This document shows positions 18,661 through 27,648 of a stretch of 43,959 bases of DNA, piece by piece. The first letter of the stretch is position 1. The number at the start of each line of letters is the position of its first letter. Under the pieces are notes generated by a model. That model worked only from the letters and a program-made list of their open reading frames with translations, was not told the origin of the DNA and made no database searches. Origin of the DNA: Campylobacter portucalensis (lineage in GTDB: Bacteria; Campylobacterota; Campylobacteria; Campylobacterales; Campylobacteraceae). The stretch spans positions 1-43,959 of the forward strand of contig NZ_VWSJ01000024.1 of NCBI RefSeq assembly GCF_009690845.1, read 5' to 3'. A program made the translations under genes and the position numbers.

Positions 18661-19478
18661 AAATTACCCGCTTTTATCTTTTTAATCAAATCATCAACCT
18701 CTTTACTTGGATTTATTTTATTGAAATGCTGAAGTGCTAACAGTGCATTCTTGACATCACCTTTCTTATAGCTTGCTTTTGCAAAAAACACCCAACTTTT
18801 TACATTTTTTTTATCTATATCATTTGATATTAAAGCCCATTTTATGGCTTTTTCATAATCTTTTTTTTCATAAGCTTCTTCAGAAATCATTAAAGAGTAT
18901 TTGATGTCGTGAGTTGAGTTAAATTTATCTTCTAAATTTTGCTCTTTTGCTTTTAAAGAACTAGTTTTTATCGTAATCTTAGCTTGTTCTTGAGATTTTG
19001 ATTGCTTTTTTGAAACCGATAAAGATTTAGGTGGTGATGGCGGATTTCCAAAATCAATTATCTCATCCTTTGGTATAGTGCTAAATTTTTTATCCTCTTT
19101 AGGTTTGTTTTGATTATTTTCATATGTATTGAGATTAAAACCACCAGTATCAACGCTAACGTCAATACCTACATCATTTAACTTTAAAATACCTCTATTT
19201 TCTGCTTCATTAGATTTTACAACTTTTTCATTTGTGATATTTTTCTCTAAATTTTGAAGCTCTTTTTGTGGAGGTAAATTTATAACAACATCATCTTTGC
19301 TAAAAAAAATCCAAATAATAGCTCCAAAACCAGAAAAAATTAAAACCAAAAGAAAAATCACAGTGTTATCTAGCCTAAAACCAGTAACTTTATTAAAATT
19401 AAATTTAGCTTTTTTTTTGCTATTATTATAATTTTCCCATCTTTTTTCTAATTCATTTATTTCAAAATGTTCAAGCAT
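18657..19478 (-). CDS. Membrane-anchored TPR protein of the DNA-uptake operon
   Basis: A 273-residue bitopic protein: cytoplasmic residues 1-32 (basic), one helix at about 33-58 (VIFLLVLIFSGFGAIIWIFF), then a long low-complexity periplasmic linker (60-185), and C-terminal tetratricopeptide-like repeats (about 190-270, with AYEKKDYEKAIKWALIS and ASYKKGDVKNALLALQ). Such proteins act as assembly scaffolds. It matches the position of the uncharacterised gene between the ATPases ctsP and ctsE in C. jejuni. It overlaps both neighbours (8 and 4 bases). Confidence 0.8.
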   Translation of the reverse strand: MLEHFEINELEKRWENYNNSKKKAKFNFNKVTGFRLDNTVIFLLVLIFSGFGAIIWIFFSKDDVVINLPPQKELQNLEKNITNEKVVKSNEAENRGILKLNDVGIDVSVDTGGFNLNTYENNQNKPKEDKKFSTIPKDEIIDFGNPPSPPKSLSVSKKQSKSQEQAKITIKTSSLKAKEQNLEDKFNSTHDIKYSLMISEEAYEKKDYEKAIKWALISNDIDKKNVKSWVFFAKASYKKGDVKNALLALQHFNKINPSKEVDDLIKKIKAGNL

Positions 19479-20295
19479 CTATAAGTCCTGCACTAATGGC
19501 TGCCATCTCAATAAGCTTCGAATTGATATTAGTTGCACTTATTTCTGTTGGTTTATTTGCCTCATAATATTCAAAAATTTCATATAATTTATACAAAAGT
19601 TTATTTAAATTTCTCAAATTTCCGTCTGTTAAACTATATATTAAATCAAAATTATCATCGCTATACATTAAATAGTATTGATGAAATTTATGAAAAAAAA
19701 GTTTTTTTTCTATATAAAGCTTTAATTCAATCAACGTTGAATTTGGTAGTTCGATGCTTGACCAAATTCTAGTTTTAAAGTAATCTTTTGCTAAAACATC
19801 TTCTTCATCAGTTTTATGAACAGTAAAAAGAAATTTAAAAAGCCTAGTATCTGCCATCAATCTAATTTTTTCTATTAAATTTGGTGGATAGAGCTGAGCT
19901 TCATCTAAAAGTATTACAACTTGATTATCATCTTGAGTATTTTTACTAACAAAATCTCTGTAAATTCTTATAAAAGCTTCATAATTTTCTATCTTAAACC
20001 TACTTCTTTTATTAAAAATTTGAAAATAAAGCTCGTTAAAAAACTCTTTTTCATCAAAAAACGGTTGAGGAATAAAAACAACTTTTACTTTTTTTTCTAA
20101 ATCTTGTTTTATTTTGTTTAGTAAAAAAGTCTTTCCGCTACCAGGCTTTCCATAAAAAAGTATAAGTTTTAAAGGCTTTTGAAGAGCACTTAAAATTTTA
20201 TGATAAGCAAGAGTGGATTTGTCGAGATTAACAAAGTCAATAACCCCATCTCTCTCGACAAAAATATCTTTTATCAAAGAATACTCGTTATTCAT
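19471..20295 (-). CDS. ctsP: AAA+ ATPase of the ExeA/GspA type (CtsP-like)
   Basis: A 274-residue cytoplasmic or membrane-associated AAA ATPase. Walker A is GKPGSGKT near residues 45-52; Walker B is VVILLDEAQLYPP near 127, with the LDEAQ motif typical of ExeA; sensor-type residues follow in KFLFTVHKTDEED. The C-terminal lid (about 205-265) includes DGNLRNLNKLLY. ExeA homologues help secretin assembly; C. jejuni CtsP is needed for DNA uptake. It overlaps the secretin gene by 8 bases. No pentapeptide peptidoglycan-binding tail is present, unlike full-length ExeA. Confidence 0.85.
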   Translation of the reverse strand: MNNEYSLIKDIFVERDGVIDFVNLDKSTLAYHKILSALQKPLKLILFYGKPGSGKTFLLNKIKQDLEKKVKVVFIPQPFFDEKEFFNELYFQIFNKRSRFKIENYEAFIRIYRDFVSKNTQDDNQVVILLDEAQLYPPNLIEKIRLMADTRLFKFLFTVHKTDEEDVLAKDYFKTRIWSSIELPNSTLIELKLYIEKKLFFHKFHQYYLMYSDDNFDLIYSLTDGNLRNLNKLLYKLYEIFEYYEANKPTEISATNINSKLIEMAAISAGLIDA

Positions 20296-21787
20296 GATTG
20301 TAAAGCGACTTAGAAAAACCTAATTCTTTTAATGAATCAAGCATATTGTAATCTTTACTCATATCCATAATTCTAGGTGTAATTATAAAAACTAACTCGG
20401 TAGTTTCTAAAAGATCTTTTGAGCTTTTAAATAAGTTTCCAATTACTGGAATGGATCCTAAAACAGGCACATTATTATTATCTTTTGCATTAGATTGACC
20501 TATCATACCGCCTAGTATTATAGTATCCCCATCATTTACTGTTATAACAGTTGAAAGCTTTCTTTCTAAAGTATCTGGAGCTATTTTACGACCAGAAAGT
20601 TGGTGTTGATCGTCTTTTTCATACTTAAAACTACTAATGCTTGGATTTATTCTAAGCATAATTTTATTATCATCTGAAATTTCAGGAGTTATATTTAGCA
20701 AAATTCCTAAAAATAAAGAATATTGTTCTTCACCACTCTCCGTTTCACCATTTTTATCTTTATTGGATTTTTCTAGTTTATAATTAATTACAGAGCCTAC
20801 AGATATGAGTGCTTGTTGATTATTTAGAGTCATAACTTTTGGGCTTGATATGGTTTTAGTTTTACCTTTTGTTTCTAGAAAATTTATAACTCCATCGATA
20901 TTAAGAGAAACATTTAAACCTCCCCTTGCTGTCCAAACACCATTACTAAAACTATCTAAAAAACTCTTTCTGCCCTCACCTCCTCCAAAACCAAATAATA
21001 AATCGTTTGGATTTTTATTTAGATAACTATTAAATCCGATATCAAACTTAGACCAATCAACACCCTTGCTATAGCCATTTTTCAATCTAACTTCAATAAT
21101 ATTTACATCCAACATAACTTGTCTTTTAAGTCTTTTTTGCATATCATCTATATATTTTTGAACTCTATTGATTTGGGATTTCATGCCAGTTACCGTGATT
21201 AAACCTGCATTTTGATTTATGATGGGTTCTATAGCTTGGTATTTTTCAGTTCCATTATTTAAAATTCCAGCAATCTCTTTTGATATATTTTCCCAAAAGT
21301 TAAATTTTTCAACAGTAGATATCATATTGTCTTCCATACCCTTAGCTTCTCTGCTAGTATTTGCTTTAAAAGGTGATGAGTCAGTTGATGCTTTCATATT
21401 TGCAGTTCCTTCTCTAACTCCTGTTATATAGTCTATCTTAAAAGTTTTAGTTTGAAGAGCTGAAATGATTAAAGTTCCATTTTTGAATGTATAGTTTAAA
21501 TTGTTTCCACTAATTAAAATATTAAAAATTTCTAACAGAGATTTATTTTTGATATTGATACCATTTATGTTTTTCAAAAGTTCTTCAGAGGCGATTTGAT
21601 CTTTAACAACCATACTAAATTTACAATCATTTGATAACTGAACTAAAATTTCATTTAAAGTTACAACACTGTTTGTAGTAATATCTAAAGCTTTTTTTTC
21701 ACAAGTTTCAGAAGCGTTTAAAGACAGAGATGAAAGTGTCAACAATACGCAAAACGCAAATTTTTTATTTATATGTGATAACAACAT
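20288..21787 (-). CDS. ctsD: Outer-membrane secretin (GspD/PilQ family, CtsD-like)
   Basis: A 499-residue secretin subunit that forms the outer-membrane channel for DNA uptake. A signal peptide occupies residues 1-25 (FCVLLTLSSLSLNA), followed by an STN/N-domain (about 35-110), a second ring domain with GLITVTGMKSQINRVQKYI near 195, and the C-terminal secretin domain (about 285-490) with SPKVMTLNNQQALISVG, the DGDTIILGGMIG signature and VPVLGSIPVIGNLF. The start at 21787 is backed by AAGGAAATAAAA before ATG, read inside the end of the pilP-like gene (23-base overlap). No lipoprotein pilotin gene is nearby. Confidence 0.9.
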   Translation of the reverse strand: MLLSHINKKFAFCVLLTLSSLSLNASETCEKKALDITTNSVVTLNEILVQLSNDCKFSMVVKDQIASEELLKNINGINIKNKSLLEIFNILISGNNLNYTFKNGTLIISALQTKTFKIDYITGVREGTANMKASTDSSPFKANTSREAKGMEDNMISTVEKFNFWENISKEIAGILNNGTEKYQAIEPIINQNAGLITVTGMKSQINRVQKYIDDMQKRLKRQVMLDVNIIEVRLKNGYSKGVDWSKFDIGFNSYLNKNPNDLLFGFGGGEGRKSFLDSFSNGVWTARGGLNVSLNIDGVINFLETKGKTKTISSPKVMTLNNQQALISVGSVINYKLEKSNKDKNGETESGEEQYSLFLGILLNITPEISDDNKIMLRINPSISSFKYEKDDQHQLSGRKIAPDTLERKLSTVITVNDGDTIILGGMIGQSNAKDNNNVPVLGSIPVIGNLFKSSKDLLETTELVFIITPRIMDMSKDYNMLDSLKELGFSKSLYNHE

Positions 21788-22163
21788 TTTTATTTCCTTG
21801 ATTTAATTTTAATTCTAACTCTTTTTCTTTGTTTTTTATTATGACGCTTTTATTTTTTATATTAACAAGCTCATAAGAACCTATACTATCTCCCAGTTTA
21901 TACCAAACGCCATTAATCTTAGCACTATTTAATATAATAGCCTCTAAATTTTTACCGATTAAATCGCTATCTTGAGTAGTCTGGTTATTTTCACTAACCT
22001 TAGGTATAAAAGGATTTGTAAGCGACAAAATATCTCTATCACTTAAGCCAACTCTAGTTTTTTGAAGATTGCTAAATTTATTATCATACTCAGACATATC
22101 AGGTAACTCTACAGCAGATAAAGAAATAGAGCAAATTAAAGTACAAAACGCTATTTTTTTCAT
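21765..22163 (-). CDS. PilP/GspC-like periplasmic protein (probably CtsR-like)
   Basis: A 132-residue protein with a signal peptide (MKKIAFCTLICSISLSAVE, 1-19) and a small beta domain (about 70-130: LEAIILNSAKINGVWYKLGD, then SVIIKNKEKELELKLN), the pattern of PilP/GspC homology-region domains that contact the secretin. ATG at 22163 overlaps the stop of the pilO-like gene (ATGA), which supports this start over one 18 bases earlier. Its place just before the secretin fits a PilP role. Confidence 0.75.
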   Translation of the reverse strand: MKKIAFCTLICSISLSAVELPDMSEYDNKFSNLQKTRVGLSDRDILSLTNPFIPKVSENNQTTQDSDLIGKNLEAIILNSAKINGVWYKLGDSIGSYELVNIKNKSVIIKNKEKELELKLNQGNKNVVITYK

Positions 22164-22801
22164 TGATATTTTATCCCCCATACAGAAATTTTAATATTAC
22201 TATTTAAAACGCCATTAGTATTATTAATATCTAGCCCATTAACATCTACAACCATTTGTGATTCTTCTATAGAATTTATATATTTTAAGGTATTGTAAAA
22301 CCCACTTTCTATGTTTAATTCTACATTCAACATCGCTTGAACCTCGCCGGAAGTAATATCAAGAGGAGCACTATAAATAGATTTGATTTTAACATCATTT
22401 TCTACTGCTTCTGTAGTTAAAGAATCTAAAAATTTAGCCCAATTTTTTTCATTATAAGTGACTGATGAGACTTCTAGAAGTTTTCTATTAAAGTACTCAT
22501 TGAGCTTAACTTTTAATTCAAATTTATCCTTTGTATTTTGTAAATTTTGTCTAGCCTCCATAACCTTTACGCCAGTTTTGGAATCCCCATTTGTAGCCAA
22601 AAAAGCATCCACATCATTTAATTTAGTAGTAATATCTGTTAAATTTGATTGTTGTGTATTAAAATACTCTTCAGCTGGATCAAAAGCTAAAAAATAGACC
22701 AACAAAAAAACCAAGGCACCAACACCAAACATAACTATCTGTGATTCATTTGCATTTTTTGAAGCAAAATAGGCGTCTATTTTATCTAAGTAATTTTCCA
22801 T
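22160..22801 (-). CDS. PilO/GspM-like alignment-complex protein
   Basis: This 213-residue bitopic protein has a short cytoplasmic tail, a helix at about residues 23-43 (IVMFGVGALVFLLVYFLAF), a coiled coil (about 50-105) and a ferredoxin-like periplasmic domain (110-213), the architecture of PilO/GspM. It bridges the inner-membrane PilM-PilN unit and the PilP-secretin unit. Its start overlaps the upstream stop by one base. Sequence similarity in this family is weak; the call rests on architecture and order. Confidence 0.72.
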   Translation of the reverse strand: MENYLDKIDAYFASKNANESQIVMFGVGALVFLLVYFLAFDPAEEYFNTQQSNLTDITTKLNDVDAFLATNGDSKTGVKVMEARQNLQNTKDKFELKVKLNEYFNRKLLEVSSVTYNEKNWAKFLDSLTTEAVENDVKIKSIYSAPLDITSGEVQAMLNVELNIESGFYNTLKYINSIEESQMVVDVNGLDINNTNGVLNSNIKISVWGIKYQ

Positions 22802-24318
22802 TATTTCATCCTTATGCTAATATTGCTCTCATAAGAGATAGTTTGATTTTCATCTAATATGATTGATTTAGTGTCTACAGAATACCCTCCAGTGAGACTA
22901 ATATCCCTTAAAAGCTCGGTCATTTTTTTCTCTGTCTTTGTCCTAACAGAAAAAGTTAAATTACTATCCGTATTTTTTATAGAATGTATCATACCGTCTC
23001 TATTTGTTGTAAGCTTTGTTATATCATAAATGGCAAAACTTTTCATAGGGTAATTAACTTTTTTATCATACATAGCATTTAGTTTATTTTCCCTATCTAC
23101 TAATACTTTATCCTCTTTTTCTATATCTTTTTGAATATCTGCTATCTGTTTAGAAATACTGTTTAAAATATCGTTAACCCTACTTCTCTCTGCATCTTTT
23201 TCTGTAAATTCAGCTGTTTTTTCTTCAGTTTCTTTTTGCATTAAATATCCATGCGTGTATTGATAAGTAGGATATGCTAAACCAGCAACCAAAACAGCAA
23301 AAATAATACCAAAAAGTTTTCCACTACTTCTTTGGCTTAAAGGTGGTGGTCTTAGATATGGAGAGTAATTAAAATCATCATTCTTATCTTGCAGATAGTC
23401 TTGAGCTGATAGCATCATCAAAACATCAATTTGAGTTAAATCGCTAAAATCCTTTTGATTTAATGCTACAGAAAAATCTAAATCTTTATAATTAAGCCCT
23501 ATTCTATCTTCTACAAAAATATCAATCCCTTTTATGACACCCAAATCACTACCAACATATATTGTTTTAATATTTATGTTGTTAATTCTACTTAAACTTG
23601 TAATCATATCGCCTAAATAAAATGACATATCATCAAAAATTTGTATTAAAATATCTCTTTCCAAATCATTATCAAGCTCTAAGCCGTGATTTTTTAAATT
23701 TTCAAAAAATATGTGAGAATCTATTCTATTTCCTAATTTTTCACAAAATTTATCATAAATAAAAGATAAATTATATCTAATAGATCTAGACTCAAAATAT
23801 TCACCATTATTATAAATAACCAAAAAAGCATCATCCATTTGAAGATATAAGAAACATTCAACATCATTGGGTGCTAGGATATTTCTTTTATAGAGCGAAC
23901 CAAATAAAAACGGAATTGCTCCAACATAATCAATATATTTAGTATTTTTTGCTATCTCAGCTAATTCATTTTTTAATATAGCGTTATTAATAACAAATAC
24001 ATTATAAAGTCTAGTGTCGCTATTTACTGTCTGAGACTCCATATAGTTGATTTTATAATCACCATCTGGTTCTAAAGATAACTCTTCATAAGTTTTTAGA
24101 ACTATAGCGTCCATTATCTCTTCATCTGGTACTGTTCTGTTTATATCAACATTGGATGTTGCTATATCTCTATACTCTAAATAAGATATGTAAAACTCTT
24201 TTGATTTACCTTTTTTTAGAATATCGTATTTAGCAATTTCATTACCAGAAAGTACAAAAGTATTTCCAGTTACTCTATTTATAGAAACAATAGAAGCATT
24301 ATGCTTAGTCTTTGCCAT
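22801..24318 (-). CDS. PilM-PilN fusion-like protein (GspL architecture)
   Basis: This 505-residue protein opens the DNA-uptake operon. Residues 1 to about 300 are cytoplasmic and resemble the actin-like PilM/GspL fold (IKTIYVGSDLGVIKGID near 250). A single helix at about 335-355 (LFGIIFAVLVAGLAYPTYQY) follows a Pro-rich YSPYLRPPPL linker, which is PilN-like. Then come a coiled coil (about 365-415) and a PilN-type periplasmic domain. Thus PilM and PilN are joined in one chain, as in GspL. The gene starts 87 bases after era, with a weak ribosome site. The C. jejuni gene next to era is probably the equivalent. Confidence 0.75.
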   Translation of the reverse strand: MAKTKHNASIVSINRVTGNTFVLSGNEIAKYDILKKGKSKEFYISYLEYRDIATSNVDINRTVPDEEIMDAIVLKTYEELSLEPDGDYKINYMESQTVNSDTRLYNVFVINNAILKNELAEIAKNTKYIDYVGAIPFLFGSLYKRNILAPNDVECFLYLQMDDAFLVIYNNGEYFESRSIRYNLSFIYDKFCEKLGNRIDSHIFFENLKNHGLELDNDLERDILIQIFDDMSFYLGDMITSLSRINNINIKTIYVGSDLGVIKGIDIFVEDRIGLNYKDLDFSVALNQKDFSDLTQIDVLMMLSAQDYLQDKNDDFNYSPYLRPPPLSQRSSGKLFGIIFAVLVAGLAYPTYQYTHGYLMQKETEEKTAEFTEKDAERSRVNDILNSISKQIADIQKDIEKEDKVLVDRENKLNAMYDKKVNYPMKSFAIYDITKLTTNRDGMIHSIKNTDSNLTFSVRTKTEKKMTELLRDISLTGGYSVDTKSIILDENQTISYESNISIRMK

Positions 24319-24404
24319 TTCGATCCATTTCCATAGCTAAAAATAAATTAGCTATTTTTAAAATTATTCCAACTCGTGTATTTTAAAATATTTTTCTACA
24401 TAAG

Positions 24405-25280
24405 TCAAGATATAAAATGGTTTTTTATTATTTTTTCATTAGAATTCCAGCTTTTTTTTACAATAACATCTAAATTTATATAAATTTTTGTTTTTGAAAG
24501 TTTTGAAATTAATTTTCTAGCTTTTATCCCTATACGCTTTATAGTAGTAGCATTTTTACCTATAAGTATTATTTTGTGAGAATTTGTATCTGTAATAATT
24601 TTAGAGTAAATAGAAATTAAATTTGGCTCTTCTATAACTTTTTCTACAATTACATCACTAGAGTAAGGAATTTCACTACTAACCGATTCAAAAATAGCCT
24701 CCAAGATAAAATCTCTATATATGTCTTTTAAATTTGAAGTGCTTAAAAGCTCCTCATCATAAAAATATTCATGATTTGGTAAATGTTTTGAAATTTCATC
24801 AAGTAGAGATTTTTTATATATGCTTTTTTTTATAGAAATTGGCATTATGGCTTGAAATTTATCTTTAAATTTTTGATACATTTCAAGCTTTTTGATTACC
24901 GCTTCAGGGCTTGCTTGATCTATTTTTGTTAAAACAACTATGTGTTTTAAATTTGTTTTTATCTTTAAAAACTCCCCATAATCTCTCAAATCATCGTGTA
25001 TAGAAGCTACAAATAAAATCAAATCCGCATCGCCAATTGATTTAATAGCCACATCAACCATTAATCTATTCATTAATTTTTGACTATTATGAAGACCTGG
25101 AGTGTCTATGAAGATGATTTGATTTTTTTCATGCATAACAATAGCATTTATTTTTCTTCTAGTTGCATTTTGTTTGTGTGAAACAAGAGATATTTTTTCG
25201 CCTAATAAAAAATTTACTAGGCTACTTTTTCCTGCATTAGTTCTACCTATAAGAGTTACAAAACCGCTTTTTTTATCCAT
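24405..25280 (-). CDS. era: GTPase Era
   Basis: A 291-residue GTPase that binds 16S rRNA and helps 30S maturation. G1 GRTNAGKSS is at 12-20, the G2 region holds NATRRKINA, G3 DTPGLHN is near 59, and G4 TKID is near 118. The C-terminal KH domain (about 195-290) has the VEKVIEEPNLISIYSKIITD and ILIGKNATTIKRIG motifs. Length is normal. It follows hslU by 7 bases in the order argG-rplI-hslV-hslU-era, as in C. jejuni. Confidence 0.96.
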   Translation of the reverse strand: MDKKSGFVTLIGRTNAGKSSLVNFLLGEKISLVSHKQNATRRKINAIVMHEKNQIIFIDTPGLHNSQKLMNRLMVDVAIKSIGDADLILFVASIHDDLRDYGEFLKIKTNLKHIVVLTKIDQASPEAVIKKLEMYQKFKDKFQAIMPISIKKSIYKKSLLDEISKHLPNHEYFYDEELLSTSNLKDIYRDFILEAIFESVSSEIPYSSDVIVEKVIEEPNLISIYSKIITDTNSHKIILIGKNATTIKRIGIKARKLISKLSKTKIYINLDVIVKKSWNSNEKIIKNHFIS

Positions 25281-25287
25281 AAATTCC

Positions 25288-26604
25288 CTATAAAATATAT
25301 CTAGCTAAATCTTCATTTTTTGAAATTTCACCAAGTTTTTCTTCAACTAATTTTTCATCTACAGCTACAACTTGACCAATAAAATTATCAGCCTCAAAAC
25401 TTATATCTTCTAAAACTTTTTCTATAACTGTGTGAAGTCTTCTTGCACCGATGTCTTCTATAGTTTCATTAGTTTTAGCTGAAATTTTAGCTATCTTTTT
25501 GATAGCATTATCATCAAATTTAAGCTCAACATCTTCAGTTTTAAGTAGGGCAATGTATTGCTTTAAAAGTGAGTTTTTAGGTTTAGTTAAAATTTCATAT
25601 AAAGCATCTTCATCTAAGCTATCAAGCTCAACTCTTAGTGGAAACCTCCCTTGAAGCTCAGGAATCAAATCACTTGGCTTACTTACATGAAACGCCCCTG
25701 CTGCTATAAATAAAATATGATCTGTATTTAAAACTCCATATTTTGTTGATACGCTTGAGCCCTCAACTATAGGAAGCAAGTCTCTTTGAACTCCTTCTTT
25801 GCTTGGGTCTTGGCGTGAGTTTGAGCTTAAAACTGCAACTTTATCAATCTCATCTATAAAGATAATCCCTTCTTCTTTTGCCCTTCTCATCGCTTCTGTT
25901 TTGATAGCTTCCATATCTAAAACTTTCTCGCTAGCTTCGTTTCTTAAGATAACTTTTGCATCTTTTACTTTTAAATTTTTCTTAACTTTTCTACTAGCAA
26001 CACCGATGATTTTGACAAAGCTTTCTTGCATATTTTGCATTTCAGGTGGTAAATTTGGATTTGTATCAAGAGAGTTTTCTTTAACTTCTATTTCTATATT
26101 TAAATCATCCAAAGAGCCATTAATAAGTTTTTCTTTCATTCTTTCATAACTTTTTTGATAATCAGATATTTTCTCTTCACTAGCACCTTTTGGAAGAGGT
26201 GGAAGAAGCTTTTCTAAAATCTCTTTTTGAACATATTCATCAATTTTATCGCTATTTTTCTCAATCTCTTCATTTTTTACTAAATTTACAGCTGCATTTG
26301 CAAGATCCCTTACCATGCTCTCCACATCTCTACCAACAAATCCAACTTCAGTATATTTGCTAGCTTCAACCTTTATAAAAGGTAGTCCAAAAAGCTTTGA
26401 TAATCTTCTAGCTATTTCTGTTTTACCAACTCCAGTTGAACCTATCATTAAGATATTTTTTGGAATTACTTCATCTTTTATATCATCATCAAGCTTCATT
26501 CTTCTATATCTATTTCTTAAAGCAACAGCAATCACTCTTTTAGCGTCATTTTGTCCGATAACATATTCATCTAATTTTTCAACAATTTGTCGTGGTGTAA
26601 GCAT
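25288..26604 (-). CDS. hslU: HslU, ATPase subunit of the HslUV protease
   Basis: This 438-residue AAA+ unfoldase feeds substrates to HslV. It shows the N-terminal LTPRQIVEKLDEYVIGQ, Walker A GSTGVGKTEIARRL near residue 55, the pore motif KYTEVGFVGRDVE near 83, an I domain (about 110-235), Walker B IIFIDEIDKVA near 250, sensor GRFPLRVEL near 320 and the C-terminal EDLARYIL tail that docks into HslV. All are intact. Its start overlaps the hslV stop by one base. Confidence 0.97.
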   Translation of the reverse strand: MLTPRQIVEKLDEYVIGQNDAKRVIAVALRNRYRRMKLDDDIKDEVIPKNILMIGSTGVGKTEIARRLSKLFGLPFIKVEASKYTEVGFVGRDVESMVRDLANAAVNLVKNEEIEKNSDKIDEYVQKEILEKLLPPLPKGASEEKISDYQKSYERMKEKLINGSLDDLNIEIEVKENSLDTNPNLPPEMQNMQESFVKIIGVASRKVKKNLKVKDAKVILRNEASEKVLDMEAIKTEAMRRAKEEGIIFIDEIDKVAVLSSNSRQDPSKEGVQRDLLPIVEGSSVSTKYGVLNTDHILFIAAGAFHVSKPSDLIPELQGRFPLRVELDSLDEDALYEILTKPKNSLLKQYIALLKTEDVELKFDDNAIKKIAKISAKTNETIEDIGARRLHTVIEKVLEDISFEADNFIGQVVAVDEKLVEEKLGEISKNEDLARYIL

Positions 26605-27149
26605 TATTCACTATCCTTTAAAGTGTAAGTTTTGATATTTGTGTTTGTATAGATGCAAATTTCACCTGCTATTTTTAAGCTTTCTTTTACTAGCTCTTCT
26701 TCATTTAAAGAGCCAAATTTATCTAAAGCTCTTGCTGCTGAGAGTGCGTAATTCCCTCCACTTCCAATAGCTACAATCTTTGAATCATCAGGCTCAACAA
26801 CATCTCCTGTACCACTTAGTAAAAAGATATGATCTCTATTTAAAACTATCATCATTGCTTCAAGTTTTCTTAAATACTTATCTTTTCTCCACTCTTTGCT
26901 AAACTCAACAACTGCTTTTAAAATATCCCCCTTTGAAGCATCAAGATGTTTTTCAAACATATCAAAAAGATTAAAAGCATCAGCCGTGCTTCCAGCAAAA
27001 CCTGCTAAAACTTTAGAATCTTTTCCAATTTTACGGATTTTTATAGCTGTGCCTTTTAAAACAGTATGCCCAAAACTAACTTGACCATCGCCTCCAATAA
27101 CTGAAGCATTTTTACCCTTATAAGCTAAAATCGTAGTAGCGTGAAACAT
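26604..27149 (-). CDS. hslV: HslV, peptidase subunit of the HslUV protease
   Basis: A 181-residue threonine protease that forms two stacked hexamers. The mature N-terminal nucleophile is Thr5 in [12 protein letters not shown], exposed after removal of four residues. Lys33-region [22 protein letters not shown] and the C-terminal [14 protein letters not shown] are family hallmarks. Start and length are standard. It begins directly at the rplI stop. Confidence 0.97.
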   Translation of the reverse strand: MFHATTILAYKGKNASVIGGDGQVSFGHTVLKGTAIKIRKIGKDSKVLAGFAGSTADAFNLFDMFEKHLDASKGDILKAVVEFSKEWRKDKYLRKLEAMMIVLNRDHIFLLSGTGDVVEPDDSKIVAIGSGGNYALSAARALDKFGSLNEEELVKESLKIAGEICIYTNTNIKTYTLKDSE

Positions 27150-27592
27150 TACTCAGCCACCACTTCTATTTCAAATTTAGCAGTTATTGAGTGTTTAAAT
27201 TTAACCCCAACATCAAAAACTCCAACGTGTTTTATGGCTTGTATATCTAAAGTTTTTTTATCAATCTCAATACCTTTTTGCTCTTTTAAGGCATTTGAAA
27301 TTTCATCTTTTGTTACAGAACCAAAAAGCGATCCGCTTTCACCAACTGGTTTTTTAATCTGAATTTTTATATCTTTTAAGATATTTTTTAAAGAGTTTAA
27401 ATTTGCTATTTCTTGTTCTAAATTTTGTGCTTCTTTTCTTTTGTCAGATTCGTATTTTCTTAAAACATCAGTAGTTGCGGCTTTTGCTAAACCTTTTGCT
27501 ATCAAAAAGTTATTTCCATAACCATCTTTTACTTCTTTAATCTCCCCTGCTTTTCCTAAATTTTTAACATCTTTTATCAATAAAACTTTCAT
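27149..27592 (-). CDS. rplI: 50S ribosomal protein L9
   Basis: A 147-residue two-domain protein of the large ribosomal subunit: the N-terminal rRNA-binding domain ([17 protein letters not shown], then [13 protein letters not shown]), a long connecting helix (about 40-75) and a C-terminal domain (80-147). ATG at 27592 has GGAG 7 bases before it and matches L9 N-termini; an in-frame TTG at 27598 is not needed. It heads the rplI-hslV-hslU-era run. Confidence 0.96.
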   Translation of the reverse strand: MKVLLIKDVKNLGKAGEIKEVKDGYGNNFLIAKGLAKAATTDVLRKYESDKRKEAQNLEQEIANLNSLKNILKDIKIQIKKPVGESGSLFGSVTKDEISNALKEQKGIEIDKKTLDIQAIKHVGVFDVGVKFKHSITAKFEIEVVAE

Positions 27593-27620
27593 TTTCAAAC
27601 TCCTTTTTTAAATTTTGTAT

Positions 27621-27648
27621 AATAATACATAAAATTTTATGTATTATT
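27621..27648 (-). terminator. Terminator-like perfect palindrome at the argG stop codon
   Basis: A 28-base perfect inverted repeat (AATAATACATAAAA / TTTTATGTATTATT) spans the argG stop codon at 27644-27646. On the minus strand it lies between argG and rplI. It is AT-only apart from two G:C pairs, so the hairpin is weak, but the symmetry is exact. Confidence 0.5.

Noticed and set aside
24333-24359. Hairpin ATAGCTAA / TTAGCTAT followed by T's between era and the PilM-PilN gene
   Set aside because: The T run is on the plus strand, but both flanking genes are on the minus strand, so it is not a terminator for them. The 8-bp AT-rich stem may be chance.
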